NCBI GenBank assembly: GCA_963205195.1
Contig: CAUJHR010000004.1
Location: 124,001-188,000, forward strand
DNA: 64,000 bases
Direction of reading: 5' to 3'
From: Pseudomonadota bacterium
Lineage (GTDB): Bacteria; Pseudomonadota; Alphaproteobacteria; Rickettsiales; SXRF01
Made by a program: the position numbers and the translations under genes. Below the pieces are notes generated by a model. It was not told where the DNA came from. It did no database searches and saw only the letters and a program-made list of their open reading frames with translations. Of the stretch, positions 1 through 9,689 are shown one piece after another (positions within the stretch are counted from its first letter, which is position 1; every line of letters starts with the position of its first letter).

Positions 1-36
1 CCGGAACATTTTTTCATTTTGTGTCAGGAAGTGATA

Positions 37-783
37 ATGAATAATAAGGCAGGAAAAATAATGTTGGTGGGCGCAGGTCCCGGTGATCCTGAGCTGCTCA
101 CACTAAAGGCTGTAAAAGCATTGCAGTCTGCCGATGTAATTTTGTATGACGCACTGGTCTCAAAAGAGGTTCTGGAAATGTCGCGTGCGGAAGCGGAAAA
201 AATTCCTGTTGGCAAGCGCGGGCATGGTCAATCCTGCCGTCAGGCTGATATTAACGAAATGATGTTGAAACTGGCAAGTGCTGGAAAAAACGTGGTGCGT
301 CTTAAAGGTGGAGATCCGCTTGTTTTCAGCAGGGCAGGGGAAGAAATAGAGGCTGCCCGTGCTGCAGGAATAGAAGTTGGGATTATTTCCGGTATCACAA
401 CAGCGCAGGCTGCTGCTGCTGTGCTTGGGATAGCTCTTACTCATCGCCAGCTGGCCCGCCGCCTGCAATTTGTAACAGGGCACGACCATAAAGGTGATCT
501 GCCGCAGGATATAGACTGGGATGCTCTTGCCGATCAGAATGCGACCACGGTTATTTATATGCCCAAAAAAACATTGGCAGCTTTTAGCGAAAAAGTGCAG
601 CACTTTGGCCTTTCCCCTGCTACCCCTGCAGTTGCAGTGATGGATGTAACCCTTCCTACGCAACGTATGGTAGCCGCAACTATCGCAACCCTTCCACACC
701 ACAGTGATGTTGTGAATATGGAAGGGGCAGTATTAGTTATAATAGGTGAAGTTGTTAGCTCTATAATAAATTCTAAAAATTAG
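37..783 (+). CDS. cobA: uroporphyrinogen-III C-methyltransferase (SUMT)
   Basis: VGAGPGDPELLTLKA, RLKGGDPLVFSRAGEE and GITTAQAAAA motifs; ATG at 37 is preferred over the TTG at 19. Confidence 0.9.
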   Translation: MNNKAGKIMLVGAGPGDPELLTLKAVKALQSADVILYDALVSKEVLEMSRAEAEKIPVGKRGHGQSCRQADINEMMLKLASAGKNVVRLKGGDPLVFSRAGEEIEAARAAGIEVGIISGITTAQAAAAVLGIALTHRQLARRLQFVTGHDHKGDLPQDIDWDALADQNATTVIYMPKKTLAAFSEKVQHFGLSPATPAVAVMDVTLPTQRMVAATIATLPHHSDVVNMEGAVLVIIGEVVSSIINSKN

Positions 784-2023
784 CAGTAAAACGTGAGCCT
801 ATTATAAAAGCATTATCCAGAGTTTTATCAGTTCCGGGATTTATTACATATTGTATGTCTGGCTGCACCCAAAGCCATGGCGTTATTTTATCACTATAAG
901 TAAGCTCAAATGTGGTTTCTGCATTATCGGCAGGACTGCCTGCGGTAATAGCTGCTGATTTGTATTCGCTGCTGTTATGCGCTCCTGTAATGCCAAATCC
1001 TAGTTTTCCTTCGTCACGGCCTTTGAATGCGCCTGTGTAAACCAATCCTGTACTCCATGCGTAATCAAACTGGTTCACTTCGCCATTTGCAAAACCGAAA
1101 CGGGCAAAACCAGCAAGACCTTTATCCTTGCCGGTGGAATATAGCTGTTTTTCAGCTATTATATATGCACCCTGACCGCGTTTTCTCAGAGGGTTGCCGC
1201 TGCCATCAACATCTGTTAAATGGTCGAATTTTTCTGTATAATACCAGACGCCAGAGGCGATTTTTGTATCTTCTGTGGAATATCCGGTTTCACCAATAAC
1301 CAGCCAGCCATCATGTTTCCCAAAATCTATCTGGGTTCCGCGGTCATCTCCTAAATCACCGGGGATTCCGTCTAAAATAGCTGCCTGTATATATGTGGAC
1401 GGCGTAGGATTAACACGAAGCCTGCCGCCAACGGAACTGAATGGAAAAATTGATGGGCCATTTTGCCCGGTCTGCGCCACATCTGTGCCAATGCCAAATG
1501 TGGAGTGTATGAATAGGGAGCTAGAATCAGTTACATAAAATTCTGAGTTTACATCATAAAGACCGGCGAGCAGGGATAATTTATAATCAAATAAATTTTG
1601 CTGGATATATGCCTGATATAATTTTGCGGTTGAACGTGGAACTTCGATATTATCTATGCCCTGAGCGCTTCCCACTAAATCAGCATCAGGATGTCCGCCA
1701 AAATTATTAAGCAAATGTATTTTTGCGCTGAGTCCTTTTACATGAGTAAGCTTTTCCCCATCAAAATTAAAAATTATATCTAAATTATCAAGTGCGCGTG
1801 CACCTTCTTTTTTGCCGCCTGATACATTGCTGACAACATCAAATTTATATGTAATATCGGCAGCAATACCTTTTTGTGCCAGTGAAGTTCTGGTTCCACC
1901 CCAATCCCCAGAAACTGTATCTTCTGTGTAATTAGGGGCATCTTCAGCGAATGCAGCGTTATATAGAAAAAATGAAAGAAATACGCTTGAAAGGTAGCTA
2001 GTGATTTGGGTTTTATATGTCAT
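773..2023 (-). CDS. OprB-family carbohydrate-selective porin
   Basis: signal peptide followed by SGDWGGTRTSLAQKGI, beta-barrel-like sequence and terminal aromatic residue. Confidence 0.8.
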   Translation of the reverse strand: MTYKTQITSYLSSVFLSFFLYNAAFAEDAPNYTEDTVSGDWGGTRTSLAQKGIAADITYKFDVVSNVSGGKKEGARALDNLDIIFNFDGEKLTHVKGLSAKIHLLNNFGGHPDADLVGSAQGIDNIEVPRSTAKLYQAYIQQNLFDYKLSLLAGLYDVNSEFYVTDSSSLFIHSTFGIGTDVAQTGQNGPSIFPFSSVGGRLRVNPTPSTYIQAAILDGIPGDLGDDRGTQIDFGKHDGWLVIGETGYSTEDTKIASGVWYYTEKFDHLTDVDGSGNPLRKRGQGAYIIAEKQLYSTGKDKGLAGFARFGFANGEVNQFDYAWSTGLVYTGAFKGRDEGKLGFGITGAHNSSEYKSAAITAGSPADNAETTFELTYSDKITPWLWVQPDIQYVINPGTDKTLDNAFIIGSRFTANF

Positions 2024-2059
2024 TTGAATTCCTTTTTAGATATATATTAATATGCTTAA

Positions 2060-2074
2060 TGAGAATGATTCTCA
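2060..2074. promoter_or_regulatory. candidate Fur box upstream of the OprB-like porin
   Basis: TGAGAATGATTCTCA, a perfect 7-1-7 palindrome 37-51 bp upstream of the start codon. Confidence 0.6.
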
Positions 2075-2125
2075 CTTGCAAGGCAAATCTTTGAAATTAG
2101 ATCTTGCTTCAAAAATAATTAATTA

Positions 2126-2824
2126 TCAGGAGGTTGCTTTGCTTAGGCGATTATAGAGCCATCCGCTGGCAGCGCCGAGCACAATCCAAAACATCGCCAT
2201 CGTCGCAAGCGAAGAAGCTGCGAATTGGGCATTGAGTTCAGTTGGCACAACCCCGCCAAGCGGTGGTTTTGGCGTGCCAATTATGTGCGGGAGCACAAGT
2301 ACTATAATCCCAATAGCCTTTAAAGCATTAGACTGGCCAAAAACAAGCGAAGCGATGCCAATTGCCGTTGCTAGCGCTGTCGCAGCCCACCAAGCTTGTC
2401 GTTCCCCTAGATCGGCGGCCATTGTAGCTGGGAGTTCGGGTGGCAGCCCAAAACCAGGGGCGAGGGAGAACACAGCAAAGCCTGCAATTCCCCACAGCAC
2501 ACCGCGTTTCATATCTATTTCTTCACCGCGTAACGCAAATGCACCGACCAGTATAAGCGCAAAGCCGACCCCTAATCCGAGATCAGCAATAAAGCGATAG
2601 GCATTACGTTCAAAACCATTAGCTGGTTCCCATGCCCCTTCGTTATGTTCATGTTCGTGGGCTGATTCCATTGCTGACCCGCTAGCTTCCTGTTTAGCGG
2701 CGTCTGCTTCCTCATAAACTTCAGCTTCAAGGATAAGTGGTGTTAATTTAAATGTTTGGATTGCGAAGACAAATAACCCTGCGATAAAACCTGCGACCAG
2801 CGCAGTTAATAAGATGCGTTGCAT
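2126..2824 (-). CDS. cbtA: CbtA-family cobalt transporter subunit
   Basis: CbtA-like N-terminus MQRILLTALVAGFIAGL, His-rich loop, paired with CbtB and a cobalamin riboswitch. Confidence 0.85.
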   Translation of the reverse strand: MQRILLTALVAGFIAGLFVFAIQTFKLTPLILEAEVYEEADAAKQEASGSAMESAHEHEHNEGAWEPANGFERNAYRFIADLGLGVGFALILVGAFALRGEEIDMKRGVLWGIAGFAVFSLAPGFGLPPELPATMAADLGERQAWWAATALATAIGIASLVFGQSNALKAIGIIVLVLPHIIGTPKPPLGGVVPTELNAQFAASSLATMAMFWIVLGAASGWLYNRLSKATS

Positions 2825-2872
2825 AAATTTTCTTTCTATGGATTGGTTTTTAATTAATCTGCTTTAGCTAGA

Positions 2873-3046
2873 TTAATGGCACGGGAATGCAGATGAATGG
2901 CGCGTATCATGCGCTGCATTATGAACCACTTCAATATGAGAAAACCCTAAGAGGAAAATGAAAGCTGTTCCAAGAAAAATGGAAAGCAGCGCGGCAATTT
3001 TATCTTTAGAAATTGCCTTGGCATTTAGTTTGGTAATAGTATTCAT
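2873..3046 (-). CDS. cbtB: CbtB-family cobalt transporter subunit (57 aa, absent from the ORF track)
   Basis: hand translation MNTITKLNAKAISKDKIAALLSIFLGTAFIFLLGFSHIEVVHNAAHDTRHSSAFPCH; single TM and His-rich C-terminus. Confidence 0.85.
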   Translation of the reverse strand: MNTITKLNAKAISKDKIAALLSIFLGTAFIFLLGFSHIEVVHNAAHDTRHSSAFPCH

Positions 3047-3109
3047 AAAAACTCCGATGCGTAATAATTAATACACATCACTGCAAACAAAGATTTTCCT
3101 GGTTTGAAG

Positions 3110-3310
3110 AAAATCCCCATCGGTCACCCAGCCCGAAGCGTTTGCGCGTGACAACTTGCAATGGCATGTCTCCTGACTTGCGAATCTTTGCTTAATTGCG
3201 GCCTTCCCAGTTTCCCAGTGGCTTAATGCAATAAGCTATCGCTTACAGTTGCTGGTGCAGTTGCGGAATTAAACTACTTGTTCTCACCGCATTCCATTTT
3301 CATTCCGTAG
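3110..3310 (-). ncRNA. cobalamin riboswitch
   Basis: minus strand reads GCCACTGGGAAACTGGGAAGGC and AAGTCAGGAGACATGCC (B12 box), directly upstream of cbtBA. Confidence 0.9.
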
Positions 3311-3433
3311 GATTTTTTCCATAGGAAAACCATTGCAATAACGCTAACATAGAATATCTTACGGTCAACCTGTTTTTTCCATTGCTTATTAAACATAAAG
3401 TTTTATAAGCGCGGATATAAGGGAGGTTTTTAT

Positions 3434-3790
3434 ATGAAATATCGTTTCTTATATGCGTTTTTATTGGTTTTCGCTATCCCTGCCATTGCTTTTGGTCATG
3501 CACGTGTGCAATCTTCTGTGCCTGCAAAAAATGCAGTGGTTAAATTCTCGCCATCAGAGGTCAAAATAACTTTTTCCGAGGCGTTGCGTATCAAGGAAAG
3601 TTACATAAAAGTTTTCAGCGGGAAAAAATTGATAAGCGAAGCCTCCCCTGTATTATCTCCCGATCAGGTAACAGTGAGTGAGGAGTTGCCAGAGCTTGCG
3701 CCGGGAAAATATACAGTGCAATGGAAGGCGGTTTGCCTGTGCAATGACCATCATGCAACCACTGGCAGCTATAATTTTACAGTAAAATAA
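3434..3790 (+). CDS. CopC-domain periplasmic protein
   Basis: signal peptide, HARVQSSVPAKNAVV, ITFSEAL, YTVQWKAVCLCNDHHATTGSYNFTV. Confidence 0.85.
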   Translation: MKYRFLYAFLLVFAIPAIAFGHARVQSSVPAKNAVVKFSPSEVKITFSEALRIKESYIKVFSGKKLISEASPVLSPDQVTVSEELPELAPGKYTVQWKAVCLCNDHHATTGSYNFTVK

Positions 3791-3792
3791 AA

Positions 3793-4881
3793 TCAAGCGG
3801 CGAGTTCTGCAAGTATAGCGTCGCCCATCTGTGTGGTCGATAGTTTCTTCTTGCCTTCCTGCATTATATCGGCAGTGCGTAGTCCTTTAGCAAGCACGTT
3901 CTTGATAGAATTTTCAAGCTTATTGGCTTCAGATTTCATATCAAATGAATAACGCAGCATCATCGCAAATGACAAAATAGTTGCTATAGGGTTAGCAAGG
4001 CCCTTTCCGGCAATATCCGGTGCTGAACCATGCACTGGTTCATATACAGCAGGTGTTCCCGGTTCACCGAGTGAAGCTGATGGTAGCATACCTAGCGAGC
4101 CGGTAAGCATTGAGGCAACATCGGATAAAATATCGCCAAACATATTTGTTGTGACCATTACATCGAACTGCTTTGGATTACGTACAAGTTGCATCGCGGC
4201 GTTATCAACATACATATGCGATAGTTCGATTTTAGGATATTCCGCCTGACCAATTTTTATTACTTCCTCGCGCCACATTTCGGTGCATTCCAGTACATTC
4301 GCTTTGTCTACCGAGCATAATTTCCCGCCTCGTTTTGCGGCCAGTTCAAATGCAACGCGGGCAATGCGGATAACTTCCGGTGAAGTATAAACCTCGGTGT
4401 TTATTCCTTTTCGGGTACCGTCCGGCAATGTTTCAACGCCGCGGGGATGCCCAAAATAAATACCGCCGGTCAGTTCGCGCACTATCATAATATCAAGGCC
4501 AGCAACTACTTCATGTTTAAGTGTGGAAGCATCAGCAAGCGCGTCAAAACACTGTGCCGGGCGCAGGTTGGCGAATAATCCTAATTCCTTGCGGATTCCA
4601 AGCAGCCCTTTTTCCGGGCGCGATGCGATAGGTAGGGATTCCCATTTCGGGCCACCAACAGCACCTAGCAGGATAGCGTCTGATTTTTTTGCGGCAACAA
4701 CTGTTTCATTGGGGAAGGGAGTGCCTACTGCATCATATGCAGCTCCACCAAGCAATGCTTCGCTGGTTGCAAATTTCACACTGCTATTCTCAGAAAACCA
4801 GTTTATAATTTTTTTTGTTTCTGCAACCACTTCAGGGCCGATGCCGTCGCCGGGTAAAAGTAAAATATTTTTTGTTGTCAT
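3793..4881 (-). CDS. leuB: 3-isopropylmalate dehydrogenase
   Basis: [35 protein letters not shown]. Confidence 0.97.
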   Translation of the reverse strand: MTTKNILLLPGDGIGPEVVAETKKIINWFSENSSVKFATSEALLGGAAYDAVGTPFPNETVVAAKKSDAILLGAVGGPKWESLPIASRPEKGLLGIRKELGLFANLRPAQCFDALADASTLKHEVVAGLDIMIVRELTGGIYFGHPRGVETLPDGTRKGINTEVYTSPEVIRIARVAFELAAKRGGKLCSVDKANVLECTEMWREEVIKIGQAEYPKIELSHMYVDNAAMQLVRNPKQFDVMVTTNMFGDILSDVASMLTGSLGMLPSASLGEPGTPAVYEPVHGSAPDIAGKGLANPIATILSFAMMLRYSFDMKSEANKLENSIKNVLAKGLRTADIMQEGKKKLSTTQMGDAILAELAA

Positions 4882-4885
4882 TACA

Positions 4886-5197
4886 CTATCCTTTTATTAG
4901 GTCTTTAAAACTATCCCCGATCTTAGCTGGCAGTACTGTGATGTTATCCCATACATTGCCTTGCACATAAGGCTCACAAGCAAGCCACGCATCGACGTCA
5001 GCGCGGGAGGGGAAATTCACGATCACATTAGAGCCGATCATTTTTCCAGAATCATCAAGTAGCGCAAGGCCGCAGATCATATTGCCGTTTGCACGTGCCT
5101 TTGCCATAGCTTCAGTGTGCGCGGTGCGGCAATTCATCCTGCGCTCCATTGCATCTTCGTCCTTTGCATCATATGCTAATATTACAAATTGCGGCAT
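4886..5197 (-). CDS. YciI family protein
   Basis: [52 protein letters not shown]. Confidence 0.85.
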   Translation of the reverse strand: MPQFVILAYDAKDEDAMERRMNCRTAHTEAMAKARANGNMICGLALLDDSGKMIGSNVIVNFPSRADVDAWLACEPYVQGNVWDNITVLPAKIGDSFKDLIKG

Positions 5198-5214
5198 TAC
5201 TCTTCGTCTTTCAA

Positions 5215-5301
5215 TTATTGGCGTTGTTATCCTTTGGACTCGCAGTACCCATTTACTGGTTGTAAACTCCGTGCTGCTCGCCTCGGATGCCTAGCCAATA
5301 A
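5215..5301. repeat. imperfect palindromic intergenic element
   Basis: ends TTATTGGC/GCCAATAA and central TTTACtggttGTAAA. Confidence 0.5.
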
Positions 5302-5346
5302 CCTAAATACTTTTGAGTAATATTATTGTGCTTTTACACGATTTTT

Positions 5347-5964
5347 CTAGCTTCTCAATTCTTCTTTCGCGTGCTTGATTATTTTAAAGGCGGCGCTGCT
5401 TTCGAGCCATGCAATCCCCAGAGCTACCAGCAAATCCGGTGCCAGAGAATCGGTAATGCTTACAAAAAATGCAGCTATAATTATCATGATGTTAGAGAGT
5501 ATATCGTTGCGGCTGCATAGCCACACAGAGCGCATGTTGCTGTCACGCCCGCGTGAACTATATAAAAGAATGGCGCTTATTAAATTTACGACAAGAGCGA
5601 GCAAACCAACCATACCCATCGTATCAGAAGCCGGGACTGTTTCATGAACAAGATTTATAGCGCCTTGTATAAGTGCTGTAGCCGCCAGAAGGAGCATGAA
5701 TGATGCCTTAAACAAAGCAGCTTTGGCGCGAACATGTATATGTTTCTGTATTACATAAAGCGTAATTATATAACTTAGCGAATCGCTGAAAAAATCCATG
5801 GAATCAGCCAGCAGCGAGCTGGAATTAGCATGCAATCCCTGAAATAACTCAATGAAAAACATTATTCCATTTAAAAGCAATGCGATCCATAACATTTTGC
5901 GGTCATGGGATATTGTGTCGCAGTGGCTATGTTCGTGGTCGTGTCCCATCAGGCTGCCAGCCAA
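5347..5964 (-). CDS. cation transporter (CDF-like) membrane protein
   Basis: N-terminal His cluster, [15 protein letters not shown], multiple TM segments. Confidence 0.75.
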   Translation of the reverse strand: MAGSLMGHDHEHSHCDTISHDRKMLWIALLLNGIMFFIELFQGLHANSSSLLADSMDFFSDSLSYIITLYVIQKHIHVRAKAALFKASFMLLLAATALIQGAINLVHETVPASDTMGMVGLLALVVNLISAILLYSSRGRDSNMRSVWLCSRNDILSNIMIIIAAFFVSITDSLAPDLLVALGIAWLESSAAFKIIKHAKEELRS

Positions 5965-6560
5965 GGTGTATTCTGCTTCTGGCGTGTTTCGTAATTTGCT
6001 ATGGAATCCAGCTTCTGGAAGGTAAGGCCAATATCATCGAGGCCATTTTTCAGGCAATGTTTACGGAAAGGCTCAACATCAAATGAATATGGTTGGGTGT
6101 TTTGCCCCTCAGCCTGCACTGTCTGTTTGTCGAGATCAACACTTATTTTTTTTCCAGATTTTGCTGACTCCATAAGCAGCGCTACCTGTTCTTTAGGTAG
6201 CTTTATGGGAAGGATTCCATTTTTGAAACAATTATTATAAAAAATATCGGCGTAAGATTCAGCTATAACACAGCGTATGCCAAAATCGAGCAACGCCCAG
6301 GGCGCATGTTCACGTGAAGAGCCGCACCCGAAATTTGCACCCGAAATTAGTATTTCCGCATGGGTGTATGGTTCACGGTGCAGCACGAAATCATCAACGC
6401 GTGTTCCGTCAACCCGGAAACGCATTTCATAGAATAGCCCTTCCTTAAGCCCGGTGCGGGCGATGGTTTTTAAAAACTGCTTTGGTATGATCATGTCGGT
6501 ATCGACATTATCAATCGGCAGCGGTGCTGCAATAGCATTTAAGTTGTTAAATGGTTTCAT
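5949..6560 (-). CDS. leuD: 3-isopropylmalate dehydratase small subunit
   Basis: [33 protein letters not shown]. Confidence 0.97.
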   Translation of the reverse strand: MKPFNNLNAIAAPLPIDNVDTDMIIPKQFLKTIARTGLKEGLFYEMRFRVDGTRVDDFVLHREPYTHAEILISGANFGCGSSREHAPWALLDFGIRCVIAESYADIFYNNCFKNGILPIKLPKEQVALLMESAKSGKKISVDLDKQTVQAEGQNTQPYSFDVEPFRKHCLKNGLDDIGLTFQKLDSIANYETRQKQNTPWLAA

Positions 6561-6572
6561 TTTAATTCTCTC

Positions 6573-6603
6573 TTGTCATTCCCGCGCAGGCGGGAATCTC
6601 TTT
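6573..6603. repeat. 31-bp REP-like inverted repeat, left copy
   Basis: TTGTCATTCCCGCGCAGGCGGGAATCTCTTT; perfect reverse complement of 6914-6944. Confidence 0.9.
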
Positions 6604-6607
6604 CAAT

Positions 6608-6907
6608 TTAAGCAAAGGCTATTGTTTCGTATAAATCTTTCCATAATGGATTTTGTCTGGTTATTAAATCATTTTTCATCGGACGTGTCCATTTTTTAAG
6701 ACGTTTTTCCCTTAAAATCGCTTCTTCCGCGCTGCCGTGAATTTCATAATAAACCAATAGTTTAATATTATACTTGCTTGTATGCCCTTTTATAATTTCA
6801 TTTTTATGTTGATATACTCGTTTTATTAAATCGGACGTAACGCCAATATAGATTGCTCCATTTTCGCGGCTTGCCATTATATAAACATAAAACTGCTTTT
6901 CATTCAT
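6608..6907 (-). CDS. GIY-YIG nuclease family protein
   Basis: YVYIMASRENGAIYIGVTSDLIKRVYQHKN...YYE...AILREKRLKKW. Confidence 0.9.
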   Translation of the reverse strand: MNEKQFYVYIMASRENGAIYIGVTSDLIKRVYQHKNEIIKGHTSKYNIKLLVYYEIHGSAEEAILREKRLKKWTRPMKNDLITRQNPLWKDLYETIAFA

Positions 6908-6913
6908 ATGGCA

Positions 6914-6944
6914 AAAGAGATTCCCGCCTGCGCGGGAATGACAA
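6914..6944. repeat. 31-bp REP-like inverted repeat, right copy
   Basis: AAAGAGATTCCCGCCTGCGCGGGAATGACAA. Confidence 0.9.
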
Positions 6945-6949
6945 GGGTC

Positions 6950-7102
6950 TTAAGTCTTCCACGGGTCTAAATCAATCGGAGTTAAGTTGCTGGGCTGGGC
7001 TGGTTTGCCGTAATTGAGCGAATCCCAATCAACAACTTCCTTTTTCTTTTCGTCTTTTTTATCTTTTTTACGAGAAAATAATTTGGAGAAAAATCCCATC
7101 AT
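6950..7102 (-). CDS. small lysine-rich protein (50 aa, absent from the ORF track)
   Basis: hand translation [50 protein letters not shown]; start overlaps leuC stop (ATGA). Confidence 0.6.
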   Translation of the reverse strand: MMGFFSKLFSRKKDKKDEKKKEVVDWDSLNYGKPAQPSNLTPIDLDPWKT

Positions 7103-8487
7103 TTAAACTCCCTTATGTCGGCAAGATGCCCGGTTACAGCGGCGGCAACTGCCATTGCTGGTGACAACAGGTGGGTACGCCCGCCGCGGCCTTGCCTGCC
7201 TTCGAAATTGCGGTTGGAGGTGGAGGCACAGCGCTCCCCGTCTTCCAGCTTGTCGGCGTTCATGGCAAGGCACATGGAGCAGCCCGGCTCTCGCCATTCA
7301 AAGCCGGCGGCTAGGAAAATTTTGTCTAGCCCTTCTTTCTCCGCTTGTTCTTTCACAAGGCCTGAGCCAGGAACGACCATTGCAAGTTTCACATTTTTGG
7401 CCACATGTTTTCCTTGCGCGAACTTCGCGGCTTCGCGGAGGTCTTCGATGCGCCCGTTGGTGCAGGATCCGATGAATACTTTATCGATTACTATGTCAGT
7501 AAGTTTCATGCCTGCGCTCAATCCCATATATTCCAGTGCGCGGGCTTTGGTAGGCGTATCCCCAGCAGGTACTGTTGCGGTTATAGGCAGCACATCTTCC
7601 GGCGAGGTTCCCCATGTAACCTGCGGGGCGATATCGGCAGCGTTTAATATAACTTCAGCATCATATTTTGCGCCCGCGTCAGATGGCAGGGTTTTCCAGT
7701 AAGCAACAGCCTTGTCCCAGTTTTCTCCGGTTGGTGCCAGTGGGCGGCCTTTTATATATTCAAAAGTTTTTTCGTCAGGTGCAATTAACCCTGCGCGCGC
7801 TCCGGCTTCGATTGACATGTTGCACACCGTCATGCGCCCTTCCATGGAAAGGTTTTTTATCGCATCACCTGCATATTCTATTACATAGCCTGTGCCGCCT
7901 GCGGTTCCGATCCTTCCGATTACTGCAAGGGTTATATCCTTGGCGGTAACGCCGGGGGGCAATGCTCCATCAATACGAACCAGCATATTTTTGGCGCGGC
8001 GCTGGATGAGGGTTTGCGTTGCCAGCACATGTTCAACTTCGGAAGTTCCGATGCCGAAAGCCAAAGCGCCGAATGCGCCGTGCGTAGATGTGTGCGAGTC
8101 GCCGCAGACAATGGTCATTCCCGGCTGGGTGAAGCCCTGTTCAGGGCCTACGATATGCACTATACCTTGGCGCTTATCGTCCATCGCGTAGTGGGTGATT
8201 CCGAATTCCTGTGCATTATTGGCAAGTGTCTGCACCTGGATGCGCGAGGTCTCATCCTTGATTATTCCCTGTTTGCGCTCCGGTGTGGTCGGTACGTTAT
8301 GGTCAGGAACCGCGAGTGTTGCGTCGGGGCGGCGAACTTTGCGGTTGCTTACGCGCAGCCCTTCAAAAGCCTGCGGGCTGGTTACTTCATGGATTAGGTG
8401 GCGGTCTATATAGATTAGACAGGTGCCATCATCCTGCGTATCGACAAGGTGGCTTTCCCAGATTTTATCAAAGAGAGTTTTGGTCAT
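7099..8487 (-). CDS. leuC: 3-isopropylmalate dehydratase large subunit
   Basis: [44 protein letters not shown]. Confidence 0.97.
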   Translation of the reverse strand: MTKTLFDKIWESHLVDTQDDGTCLIYIDRHLIHEVTSPQAFEGLRVSNRKVRRPDATLAVPDHNVPTTPERKQGIIKDETSRIQVQTLANNAQEFGITHYAMDDKRQGIVHIVGPEQGFTQPGMTIVCGDSHTSTHGAFGALAFGIGTSEVEHVLATQTLIQRRAKNMLVRIDGALPPGVTAKDITLAVIGRIGTAGGTGYVIEYAGDAIKNLSMEGRMTVCNMSIEAGARAGLIAPDEKTFEYIKGRPLAPTGENWDKAVAYWKTLPSDAGAKYDAEVILNAADIAPQVTWGTSPEDVLPITATVPAGDTPTKARALEYMGLSAGMKLTDIVIDKVFIGSCTNGRIEDLREAAKFAQGKHVAKNVKLAMVVPGSGLVKEQAEKEGLDKIFLAAGFEWREPGCSMCLAMNADKLEDGERCASTSNRNFEGRQGRGGRTHLLSPAMAVAAAVTGHLADIREFK

Positions 8488-8499
8488 TATTAATTATCC

Positions 8500-8563
8500 G
8501 TTGCCAGTAGTCGATTGCCAGTTGACGGCTTACTGACATCTGACACCGGCAACTGATAACTAA
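8500..8563. repeat. intergenic repeat with multiple TTGCCAGT/ACTGGCAA-type units
   Basis: gttgccagtagtcgattgccagttgacgg...actgacatctgacaccggcaactgataac. Confidence 0.4.
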
Positions 8564-8566
8564 ATT

Positions 8567-8944
8567 CTATTCTGCTTCTTTTTTAGCGTCGCGCTTTTCA
8601 GTAATTCGCGCTGCTTTACCGGTGAGGCCGCGCAGGTAGTAAAGTTTTGCGCGGCGAACTTCGCCTTTGCGTACCAGCTCAACGCTTTCAACGCGTGGGG
8701 AATAGGTAGGGAACACGCGTTCAACGCCTTCGCCGTGGCTAAGTTTGCGAACGGTGAATGATGAGCGTACTCCAGCGTTACGTTTACCTATGCAGATACC
8801 TTCAAATATCTGGGTACGTTCGGTGTTGCCTTCGATGATGCGAACGCCGACTTTAATAGTGTCGCCCTGTGCGAAATCATCAATTTTTTTGCCGGTTGCC
8901 AGCTTCTGCATGGTTTCCTGCTCTATTTTTTGCAATAAATTCAT
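8567..8944 (-). CDS. rplS: 50S ribosomal protein L19
   Basis: [44 protein letters not shown]. Confidence 0.97.
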   Translation of the reverse strand: MNLLQKIEQETMQKLATGKKIDDFAQGDTIKVGVRIIEGNTERTQIFEGICIGKRNAGVRSSFTVRKLSHGEGVERVFPTYSPRVESVELVRKGEVRRAKLYYLRGLTGKAARITEKRDAKKEAE

Positions 8945-8945
8945 A

Positions 8946-9689
8946 TCAATCTTCCTTCTTCTTATATATCAGGTCGGGGCGGCGAGCTCGTGTAACCATC
9001 TTTGCCTGCTCAAGCCTCCACGCCTCGATCTCTGCGTGATTGCCCGAAAGTAACGCCTCTGGTACTGATTTCCCATTCCAAAATGAGGGGCGAGTATAAT
9101 GCGGATATTCCAGTAGTCTAGCAAATTCTGAAGCGGATGCAAAACTTTCTTGCGAAAGCGCGCTGGACTTGCTTATGACGCCCGGAAGCAGGCGTACGCA
9201 GGCATCCATTATAGCCATAGCCACGATTTCCCCGCCGGAAAGTACGAAATCACCAAGGCTTACCTCCAGCATATCATGATGATCGATAACCCTTTGGTCA
9301 ACCCCCTCAAAACGCCCGCATAATATTATAAGTTGTTCATTCTTAAGCTTTTCTACCAGGTCTTGGGTTAATGGCACACCGCGCGGGGAGGGGTAAATTA
9401 TGGTTGGTTTTTCAGTAATTAAGGTTTTGGCGTGTTCTATCGCCGAATCTATAACGTCCGGCTTCATAACCATACCCGTTCCGCCGCCAAAAGGCTTGTC
9501 GTCCACGGTTTTATGCTTATCAGTTGCAAAATCCCTTATCTGCAGGGTTTTTAACGACCAGATATTTTTTTCCAGCGCCTTGCCCGCCAGCGATTGCCCA
9601 AGCGGGCCGGGGAACATTTCGGGAAACAGCGTCAGCACTATTGCTGAAAATAGGGGCTGGCCTAGAGATGTGTCTTCCATATTTATCAT
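8946..9689 (-). CDS. trmD: tRNA (guanine-N1)-methyltransferase
   Basis: [45 protein letters not shown]. Confidence 0.97.
   Translation of the reverse strand: MINMEDTSLGQPLFSAIVLTLFPEMFPGPLGQSLAGKALEKNIWSLKTLQIRDFATDKHKTVDDKPFGGGTGMVMKPDVIDSAIEHAKTLITEKPTIIYPSPRGVPLTQDLVEKLKNEQLIILCGRFEGVDQRVIDHHDMLEVSLGDFVLSGGEIVAMAIMDACVRLLPGVISKSSALSQESFASASEFARLLEYPHYTRPSFWNGKSVPEALLSGNHAEIEAWRLEQAKMVTRARRPDLIYKKKED

Noticed and set aside
7115-7702. Multiple plus-strand ORFs opposite leuC
   Set aside because: No recognisable motifs; leuC on the minus strand is intact.
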